Below, one piece after another: positions 43,881-50,870 of a stretch of DNA of 64,000 nucleotides. Source of the DNA: Streptomyces sindenensis (GTDB taxonomy: Bacteria; Actinomycetota; Actinomycetes; Streptomycetales; Streptomycetaceae); assembly GCF_014649035.1 (NCBI RefSeq), contig NZ_BMSG01000003.1, positions 248,001 to 312,000 of the forward strand, read 5' to 3'. Both the position numbers and the translations under genes were made by a program. The number at the start of each line of letters is the position of its first letter. The first letter of the stretch is position 1. A model generated the notes under the pieces. That model saw only the letters and a list, made by a program, of their open reading frames with translations. It was not told the origin of the DNA and searched no databases.

Positions 43881-46592
43881 GTGGCTGAGACGGCATCGAA
43901 GAAGACGGCAGACAACCGACCGCGCCTGCTCCTCATGGACGGGCACTCCCTGGCGTACCGGGCGTTCTTCGCCCTGCCCGCGGAGAATTTCACGACGGCG
44001 GTGGGGCAGCCGACGAACGCCGTGTACGGCTTCATGTCGATGCTGGCGAACACCCTGCGTGACGAGGCGCCCACGCACTTCGCGGTCGCGTTCGACGTGT
44101 CCCGCAAGACGTGGCGGGCGCAGGAGTTCCCGGAGTACAAGGCGAACCGCTCCAAGACCCCCGACGAGTTCAAGGGGCAGGTCGAGCTGATCGGCGAGCT
44201 GCTGGACGCGATGCACGCGGACCGGTTCGCGGTGGACGGGTTCGAGGCGGACGACGTCATCGCGACGCTGGCGACCCAGGCCGAGGCGGCCGGGTTCGAG
44301 GTGCTGATCGTCACCGGCGACCGGGACTCCTTCCAGCTGATCACGGACCATGTGACCGTGCTGTACCCCACCAAGGGGGTCTCCGAGCTGACCCGGTTCA
44401 CCCCGGAGAAGGTCGTCGAGAAGTACGGGCTCACCCCGCAGCAGTATCCGGACTTCGCCGCCCTGCGCGGCGACCCGTCGGACAACCTCCCGGGCATCCC
44501 CGGCGTCGGCGAGAAGACGGCCGCGAAGTGGATCAACCAGTTCGGTTCGTTCGCCGAGCTCGTCGAGCGGGCCGACGAGGTCAAGGGCAAGGCCGGGCAG
44601 AATTTCCGCGACCACCTGGACGCGGTGAAGATGAACCGCGTGCTGACCGAGATGGTCCGGGACGTGGAGCTGCCGAAGACCCCGGCCGAGCTGGAGCGCG
44701 CCCCCTACGACCGCACGGCGGTCACCGGCGTCCTGGACATACTGGAGATCCGCAACCCGAGCCTGCGCGAGCGCCTCCTCGCCGTCGACCCGGGGGCGGC
44801 GGAGGCCGAGCCGCCCGCGCCCGCCGCCGGGATCGAGCTGGACGGGGCCGTCCTCGGCTCCGGCGAGGTCGCCCCCTGGCTGGAGGAGCACGGCGCGCAG
44901 CCGCTCGGCGTCATGACCGTCGACACCTGGTCGCTGGGGGCCGGCACGGTCACCGAGGTCGCGCTCGCCGCCGCCGACGGGGCCGCCGCCTGGCTGGACC
45001 CGACGCAGCTGGACGAGGCCGACGGGCGGGCGTTCGCCGCCTGGGCCGCGGATCCGGCGCGCCCCAAGGTCCTGCACAACGCGAAGAACGTCATGCGGGT
45101 CTTCCCGGAGATGGGCTGGCAGCTCGAAGGCGTCACCATGGACACCGCGCTCGCCGCGTATCTGGTGAAGCCGGGCCGCCGCTCCTTCGCGCTGGACGCG
45201 CTGGCCGTGGAGTATCTGGGCCGCGAGCTGGCCCCGGCCGCCGCCGCCGACGGGCAGCTGGCCTTCGGCGCGGACGACCGGGCCGAACAGGACGCCCTGA
45301 TGGCGCAGGCCCGCGCCGTGCTCGACCTGGGCGACGCGTTCACCACCCGGCTCAAGGAGGTCGGCGCGGCCGAGCTGCTCCACGACATGGAGCTGCCGAC
45401 CTCCATCCTCCTGGCCCGCCTGGAGCGTCACGGCATCGCCGCCGACCGGACCCACCTCGAAGGCATGGAGCAGCAGTTCGCCGGGACCGTGCAGCAGGCG
45501 GTGAAGGAGGCGCACGCGGCCGTGGGCCGCGAGTTCAACCTCGGATCGCCCAAGCAGCTCCAGGAGATCCTCTTCAACGAGCTGGGCCTGCCGAAGACGA
45601 AGAAGACCAAGACGGGATACACCACGGACGCGGACGCGCTGGCCTGGCTGGCCGCGCAGACCGAGCACGAGCTGCCGGTCCTGATGCTGCGCCACCGCGA
45701 GCAGGCCAAGCTGCGGGTCACCGTCGAGGGCCTGATCAAGACGATCGCCGCCGACGGCCGCATCCACACCACGTTCAACCAGACGGTCGCCGCGACCGGC
45801 CGGCTCTCCTCCACCGACCCGAACCTCCAGAACATCCCCGTCCGCACCGACGAGGGCCGGGCCATCCGCCGGGGCTTCGTCGTCGGCGAGGGCTTCGAGA
45901 CGCTGATGACGGCGGACTACAGCCAGATCGAGCTGCGGGTCATGGCGCACCTCTCCGAGGACGCCGGTCTCATCGAGGCGTTCACCTCCGGCGAGGACCT
46001 GCACACCACGGTCGCCTCGCAGGTCTTCGGCGTCGAGAAGGACGCGGTCGACGCGGAGATGCGCCGCAAGATCAAGGCCATGTCCTACGGCCTGGCCTAC
46101 GGTCTCTCCGCGTTCGGCCTCTCCCAGCAGCTGAACATCGACCCGGCCGAGGCCCGGGTGCTGATGGACACCTACTTCGAGCGGTTCGGCGGGGTGCGGG
46201 ACTATCTCCACCGGGTCGTCGAGGAGGCCCGGGCCACCGGCTACACCGAGACGATCCTCGGCCGCCGCCGCTATCTCCCCGACCTCAACAGCGACAACCG
46301 CCAGCGCCGCGAGGCCGCCGAGCGCATGGCGCTCAACGCCCCGATCCAGGGCACCGCCGCGGACATCGTCAAGGTCGCGATGCTGCGGGTGGACAAGGCG
46401 CTGACCGAGGCCGGGCTGACCTCGCGGATGCTGCTCCAGGTCCACGACGAAATCGTCCTGGAGATCGCGAAGGGCGAGCGGAAGCGGGTGGAGGAGATCC
46501 TGCGCCACGAGATGGCCCACGCCGTCGAGCTGCGCGCCCCGCTCGACGTCTCCGTCGGCGTCGGCGAGGACTGGGAGTCCGCCGCGCACTGA
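43881..46592 (+). CDS. polA: DNA polymerase I
   Basis: A 903-residue family A DNA polymerase. The 5'-3' exonuclease domain (about residues 12-310) has RLLLMDGHSLAYRAFFALP, FEADDVIATLA and GEKTAAKWINQFGS. The middle 3'-5' exonuclease-like domain lacks the DxE catalytic residues (VMTVDTWSLG), so proofreading is probably absent. The polymerase domain has motif A TADYSQIELR, motif B RRKIKAMSYGLAYG and motif C LLQVHDEIVLE. GTG 43881 follows GGATCGGGGGC. It removes RNA primers and fills repair gaps. Confidence 0.96.
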   Translation: MAETASKKTADNRPRLLLMDGHSLAYRAFFALPAENFTTAVGQPTNAVYGFMSMLANTLRDEAPTHFAVAFDVSRKTWRAQEFPEYKANRSKTPDEFKGQVELIGELLDAMHADRFAVDGFEADDVIATLATQAEAAGFEVLIVTGDRDSFQLITDHVTVLYPTKGVSELTRFTPEKVVEKYGLTPQQYPDFAALRGDPSDNLPGIPGVGEKTAAKWINQFGSFAELVERADEVKGKAGQNFRDHLDAVKMNRVLTEMVRDVELPKTPAELERAPYDRTAVTGVLDILEIRNPSLRERLLAVDPGAAEAEPPAPAAGIELDGAVLGSGEVAPWLEEHGAQPLGVMTVDTWSLGAGTVTEVALAAADGAAAWLDPTQLDEADGRAFAAWAADPARPKVLHNAKNVMRVFPEMGWQLEGVTMDTALAAYLVKPGRRSFALDALAVEYLGRELAPAAAADGQLAFGADDRAEQDALMAQARAVLDLGDAFTTRLKEVGAAELLHDMELPTSILLARLERHGIAADRTHLEGMEQQFAGTVQQAVKEAHAAVGREFNLGSPKQLQEILFNELGLPKTKKTKTGYTTDADALAWLAAQTEHELPVLMLRHREQAKLRVTVEGLIKTIAADGRIHTTFNQTVAATGRLSSTDPNLQNIPVRTDEGRAIRRGFVVGEGFETLMTADYSQIELRVMAHLSEDAGLIEAFTSGEDLHTTVASQVFGVEKDAVDAEMRRKIKAMSYGLAYGLSAFGLSQQLNIDPAEARVLMDTYFERFGGVRDYLHRVVEEARATGYTETILGRRRYLPDLNSDNRQRREAAERMALNAPIQGTAADIVKVAMLRVDKALTEAGLTSRMLLQVHDEIVLEIAKGERKRVEEILRHEMAHAVELRAPLDVSVGVGEDWESAAH

Positions 46593-46612
46593 GCCACGAG
46601 CAGACGGACGGA

Positions 46613-46648
46613 AGGGCGGGCCCGGAACCACGGTTCCGGGCCCGCCCT
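46613..46648. terminator. terminator after polA
   Basis: AGGGCGGGCCCGGAA (46613-46627) pairs perfectly with 46634-46648 (15 bp) around CCACGG. It lies between convergent polA and the DUF4184 gene. Confidence 0.85.
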
Positions 46649-46662
46649 CATCGGCTCCGCCG

Positions 46663-47532
46663 CTACCCCCGGCCGGCCGGCGCCTGTGTCCGCGGCTCCT
46701 CCGGTACGGACACGGGCCGGCCGGGTCCCCGCGTCCCCCGTCGCAGCAGCATCCACACCCCGTACAGCAGCAGTCCGGCCGCCAGCCCCGCGCCCGCGCC
46801 GAAGCAGGCCGTCGGAATGATGTCGAGCGGGCTCTCCACCCGGCCGAAGTGGGCGTACCAACGGGCGCACCGGTGGACGACACCGGCCAGCACGCACAGC
46901 GCCAGCAGACCGAGCGCACCCCATCGCTCCCGGGGGCCGAGCACCGGCACCTCCACGGGCACGGGGAGCGCCGCGGTCCGGCGCAGCCCGGTGGCGACGA
47001 ACCAGCCGATCACCACGAGGGCCAGCGCCGAACTCCCGTACTGCACGAACTGGAACACCGGGAAGCCGCCGACGCTCCGGTTCAGGAACGGCAGCAGCTC
47101 CGTGCCCCACCGGCTGTGGTGGGTGAACGCGTCCCACACCACATGCGTGGCCGCGCCCAGCGCCCCCGAGGCGGCGAACCACAGCCAGGCGGACGGACCG
47201 AACGAGGCCCGCGTCCACCGCCGCCCCCGGACGAAGGCGTGCACGCGGCCCCGTACCCGCGCCGGCAGCAGCGCCACCAGCGGCTCCCGCAGCAGCGCCC
47301 ACACCGCGACCAGCACGGCGGCGATGGCCACGTTCACCGTGACGATCCCGGCGAACGTGTGCGTGAACGACCCGAACTCCATCGCCCCGGGAACCACCGT
47401 GTCCGCGAAGTAGGTGATGTCGGGCGCGAACGAACCGGCGACCAGGGCCGAGGGGAACAGCGGCCACCGGCCGGTCCCGTTCCGGCGGATCGCCGGGAGC
47501 ACGGCGGCTGCATGACTGATCGTGAACGGCAT
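46663..47532 (-). CDS. DUF4184 family integral membrane protein
   Basis: A 289-residue membrane protein with about six hydrophobic segments. It begins MPFTISHAAAVLPA and carries SALVAGSFAPDITYF and GAATHVVWDAFTHHSRWGTELLP, whose His/Asp residues recall metal-dependent membrane hydrolases. These are DUF4184 landmarks. The function is unknown. ATG 47532 is preferred over 47562, which adds a charged stub. The C-terminal 30 residues are cytosolic and Pro/Arg-rich. Confidence 0.82.
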   Translation of the reverse strand: MPFTISHAAAVLPAIRRNGTGRWPLFPSALVAGSFAPDITYFADTVVPGAMEFGSFTHTFAGIVTVNVAIAAVLVAVWALLREPLVALLPARVRGRVHAFVRGRRWTRASFGPSAWLWFAASGALGAATHVVWDAFTHHSRWGTELLPFLNRSVGGFPVFQFVQYGSSALALVVIGWFVATGLRRTAALPVPVEVPVLGPRERWGALGLLALCVLAGVVHRCARWYAHFGRVESPLDIIPTACFGAGAGLAAGLLLYGVWMLLRRGTRGPGRPVSVPEEPRTQAPAGRG

Positions 47533-47732
47533 GGCGGCAAGTATGCGGGACCGCCGGGGCACCCTTTCGTGGCCCGCCGGACAACGTGCGCCACCACGTG
47601 CGCCAGCGAACGTGAAAAAACAGTAAGAAGCGGTCAGCCCTCGGTGCCTGGGCGACAGAAGGTGCCGTAGGGTCGCTGGAGTCGTAGCGCTGGGGAGCGC
47701 GAGCAGCCTTCGAGGGGGAGGGACCGGAACGT

Positions 47733-49574
47733 ATGGCAGCGCACATGCGCCGACGTCTGCGCAAGGGAGCCACGACCACCGCGGTGGCGGCGGCCGCGGT
47801 GGCGGCCCTCACGGCCTCACAGGCGCCCGCGGCGACCCTGGCCGACGGATCCGCGGGCAGCGGCGACCCGACGGCGGCGGGCGAGGACACCGCGAGCGGC
47901 GAGACCGACGGCGCCGCCACCGGTAACTCGCCCTACTACACGGACCTTCCGCCCCTGGTCACACCCGACCGGCCCGGTTCGTCCAGCGGCCTCCCGGCGG
48001 CGGGCAGCGCGGAAGCGGGCATCCCCGCCTCGGTCCTGGCCGCCTACAAGCAGGCCGAGCGGACCGTCGCGTCCACCGACCCCTCCTGCCGGCTGCCCTG
48101 GCAACTCCTCGCCGCGATCGGCAAGGTCGAGTCCGGGCAGGCCCGCGGCGGCCGTGTCGACGCCCAGGGCACCGCCAGCCCCCGCATCCTCGGCCCGGCC
48201 CTCAACGGCCAGGGCTTCGCACTGATCAAGGACACCGACGGCGGGGCGTACGACGGCGACGCGGTCCACGACCGCGCGGTCGGCCCGATGCAGTTCATCC
48301 CCTCGACCTGGGCCTCCTGGGGCCAGGACGCCAACGGCGACGGCCGCAAGGACCCCAACAACATCTACGACGCGGCTCTCGCCGCCGGCCGCTACCTCTG
48401 CGCCAATGACCGCGATCTGGCCCTCGCCGCCGACCTCGACCAGGCCGTGCTGAGCTACAACCGGTCGACGGAGTACCTGCGCACGGTCCGCTCCTGGTTC
48501 TCCTACTACCAGCGCGGTACGCACGAGATCCCCGACGGCACCGGCACGCTCCCCTCCACCCCGAGCACCCCCACCCCGAGCCCGCGTCCGGGCACCGGCT
48601 CCGGCTCGGGCACCGGCCCCAGTGCCACCCCGACTCCGAAGCCCTCCCCGTCCAAGCCCGGCGGCAAGCCGAGCCCGGACCCCACGAAGCCCGGTGGCGG
48701 CGGCTCCACCAGCCCGACGCCGAAGCCGCCCACCCCCACGCCGACGCCGCCGTCCGAAACCTTCGGCTCCCTGGAGAACGCGGGCACCGGACCGCTGCGC
48801 GCCACCGCGGGCCAGGAGTTCGACGAGCGGGTCTCCGTACTGGCGCGCAACGCGGCCGGCGCCCCGCTCGCCAAGGTGCCCGTCACCTTCACCGTCACCG
48901 GCGACACCGGCACGCTCTTCGCCGGCGGCACGAAGACCGTGACGGTACGGACCGGGGCCGACGGCACCGCCACCGCGCCGAAGCTCCAGGCCGGCGAGAA
49001 GGCCGGGGAGTTCACCGTGACCGCGGTCGCGGGCACCGGCCGGCTGCGCACCCTGACATACGCGGCGACCGTCACCGCCCGCCAGGCCGACGCGATCGCC
49101 CGCACCGACGAGAAGGCGCTCGTCGCCGCCCCCGGCGAGAAGTTCGCGGACGCCGTCACCGTCAAGGCCACCTACAAGGACGCCGCCGCGGCCGGAGTGG
49201 CCGTCACCGCCACCATGGTCAAGGACCGCCTGGGCGCCATCGACAACGACAAGGGCCCGTACTTCGAGGACGCGGACGGCGAGCCGGTCCGTACCCTCAC
49301 CGGCCTGACGACGGACGCCGAGGGGCAACTGCGGCTCCCGGAGATCTTCGCCGACGACAACGAGGGCACGTACCTGCTGCGCCTCACCACCGAGGGCGGC
49401 GCCTCGATCGTCGTCGAACTCACCGTCGAGGCCCCGGAGGAGACGGCTCCGGAAGAGCCGGCCGAGACCCCTGACGCGACGGAGACCCCCGCGCCCGAGA
49501 CCCCGGACGCGACGGAGCCCCCCGCGCCCGAGGCCCCTGACGCGACGGAGACCCCCGCGGCCACCAAGCCCTGA
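47733..49574 (+). CDS. secreted lytic transglycosylase with Ig-like C-terminal domains
   Basis: A 613-residue exported protein. Residues 1-34 are a signal peptide (arginine-rich start, alanine core). Residues 95-270 form a lytic transglycosylase of the MltB/SLT_2 type: LPWQLLAAIGKVESGQARGGRVD with the catalytic Glu, DRAVGPMQFIPSTWASWGQDANGDG, and AALAAGRYLCANDRDL. Then come a Pro/Thr/Ser-rich linker (275-345), two beta-rich Ig-like domains (350-450 and 455-570), and a C-terminal acidic tail of three 11-residue repeats. It cleaves peptidoglycan and probably stays at the wall. Confidence 0.88.
   Translation: MAAHMRRRLRKGATTTAVAAAAVAALTASQAPAATLADGSAGSGDPTAAGEDTASGETDGAATGNSPYYTDLPPLVTPDRPGSSSGLPAAGSAEAGIPASVLAAYKQAERTVASTDPSCRLPWQLLAAIGKVESGQARGGRVDAQGTASPRILGPALNGQGFALIKDTDGGAYDGDAVHDRAVGPMQFIPSTWASWGQDANGDGRKDPNNIYDAALAAGRYLCANDRDLALAADLDQAVLSYNRSTEYLRTVRSWFSYYQRGTHEIPDGTGTLPSTPSTPTPSPRPGTGSGSGTGPSATPTPKPSPSKPGGKPSPDPTKPGGGGSTSPTPKPPTPTPTPPSETFGSLENAGTGPLRATAGQEFDERVSVLARNAAGAPLAKVPVTFTVTGDTGTLFAGGTKTVTVRTGADGTATAPKLQAGEKAGEFTVTAVAGTGRLRTLTYAATVTARQADAIARTDEKALVAAPGEKFADAVTVKATYKDAAAAGVAVTATMVKDRLGAIDNDKGPYFEDADGEPVRTLTGLTTDAEGQLRLPEIFADDNEGTYLLRLTTEGGASIVVELTVEAPEETAPEEPAETPDATETPAPETPDATEPPAPEAPDATETPAATKP
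49467..49562 (+). repeat. 33-bp tandem repeat in the transglycosylase tail
   Basis: Three in-frame copies of a 33-bp unit (49467-49499, 49500-49532, 49533-49562, the last incomplete) encode TPDATETPAPE-type repeats. Confidence 0.85.
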
Positions 49575-49609
49575 CCCTCTCCACCGCAAGACCACCGCAG
49601 GACCACCGC

Positions 49610-49641
49610 ACAGCCCCTCGGCCACCCGGCCGAGGGGCTGT
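49610..49641 (+). terminator. terminator after the transglycosylase gene
   Basis: ACAGCCCCTCGGCC (49610-49623) pairs perfectly with 49628-49641 (14 bp) around ACCC. Confidence 0.8.
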
Positions 49642-49739
49642 CCGCTCTGTTCTCATCTCGCGCCCCGGTTGCTACGGTGCCCCATCCCTGACGGCCCATC
49701 AGGCCGCCGTAACCGGACCACCGCCCCGGGAGGCCGAGC

Positions 49740-49877
49740 ATGCGTGCCCTCGTCGCCACCGCCATCGGACTGGCCGCCGCCCTCGCGCTCGTGTTCACCG
49801 TCTCCGCCGTCGGCTCCCCGGCCGGGGAGACCTCGCCGAAACCCCTGCTGACCACCGTCCCGGGACCGAAGAGATAG
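49740..49877 (+). CDS. small single-pass membrane protein (SPW_0924-like)
   Basis: A 45-residue ORF: an N-terminal hydrophobic helix (about residues 2-24, LVATAIGLAAALALVFTVSA), then a short tail SPAGETSPKPLLTTVPGPKR. It lies in front of the DUF3068 gene, 27 bases away and on the same strand. GGAGGCCGAGC precedes the ATG. I recall conserved small Streptomyces proteins of this pattern (SPW_0924 family); the function is unknown. Confidence 0.7.
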   Translation: MRALVATAIGLAAALALVFTVSAVGSPAGETSPKPLLTTVPGPKR

Positions 49878-49904
49878 CCGCCGCAGAGGGAAGAGGTCAT
49901 CACC

Positions 49905-50870
49905 ATGCGCCGCCGAGCCGGTCTCGTACTCCTGGCCCTCGCCGTGTTCTTCGCAGCCCTGTCGCCCCTGCTGCGCTGGTACGCCTTCCCGCGCCTGGCC
50001 AAGGTCCCGCCGAGCCAGTACCAGGAGATCGTCCTGGAGGCGAAGCCCGCCGTCCTCCTCGACTACACCACCCTCAAGGCGAAGAAGGTCGACAAGGTCA
50101 CCATCGTCCAGACCCTCAAGGGCAACGTGGAGGAGTCCGAGAAGATCGAACGCAGCGCCGGGCGGGACGTCGTCGTCTGGGACGCGCTCTCCTACATCGA
50201 GGGCCCCGACGGCTCGATGGTCTCCGCCATCCCCGAGCGCTACATCTTCGACGCCCACACCCAGGCCCCCGTCAACGCCACCGGCGAGATGGTCGACGGC
50301 GACCCGGTCCGCCGCGAGGGCATCGAGTTCAAGTGGCCCTTCCTCACCGAGAAGCGGGACTACGAGTACTTCGACGCCCAGACCCGCACCACCGCCCCCA
50401 TCCACTACAGGGGCACCCGCACCTTCCGGGGCCTGGAGGTCTACTACTTCGAGCAGACGATCCCGTGGACCGAGGTCGCCATGCCGAAGAAGATGCCCAT
50501 CGAGGGCATCACCGCCGAGCAGATCGCGCAGACCGGCATGACCCGCTGGTACACCACCAAGCGGATGTTCTGGGTCGATCCGGTCACCGGGGCCCCCGTC
50601 AACGGCGAGGAGATCCACCGCGAAGAGCTGCGCGACGCCAAGAAGATGGGCATGTCCGAGGACACCGTCACCGCGTTCTCCGGCCATGTGAAGATGCGCG
50701 AGGACTACATCGCCGACACCGTCGACCTGGTGAAGTCCCAGCGCGTCCTGGTTCTCCTCCTCACCTCGTACCTGCCCTGGGGCTTCCTCGGCCTCGGTAT
50801 CGCACTGGCCGCGCTCGCCCTGTGGCTGGAGGCCCGCTCGCGGCGGCCGCAGAGCGCTACGAACGCCTGA
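49905..50870 (+). CDS. DUF3068 (PorA-like) membrane protein
   Basis: A 321-residue protein with one membrane segment at each end (residues 5-27 and about 287-310) and a large extracytoplasmic domain between them. DALSYIEGPDGSMVSAIPERYIFDAHTQAPVN, EGIEFKWPFLTEKRDYEYFD and YYFEQTIPWTEV are landmarks of DUF3068. The function is unknown. Its last 14 bases overlap the convergent hrpB gene. It probably forms a small operon with the 45-residue membrane protein upstream. Confidence 0.87.
   Translation: MRRRAGLVLLALAVFFAALSPLLRWYAFPRLAKVPPSQYQEIVLEAKPAVLLDYTTLKAKKVDKVTIVQTLKGNVEESEKIERSAGRDVVVWDALSYIEGPDGSMVSAIPERYIFDAHTQAPVNATGEMVDGDPVRREGIEFKWPFLTEKRDYEYFDAQTRTTAPIHYRGTRTFRGLEVYYFEQTIPWTEVAMPKKMPIEGITAEQIAQTGMTRWYTTKRMFWVDPVTGAPVNGEEIHREELRDAKKMGMSEDTVTAFSGHVKMREDYIADTVDLVKSQRVLVLLLTSYLPWGFLGLGIALAALALWLEARSRRPQSATNA

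Noticed and set aside
47600..47732. Possible ydaO-type c-di-AMP riboswitch before the cell-wall hydrolase gene
   Set aside because: The leader is too short, and I cannot find the conserved blocks of that riboswitch.
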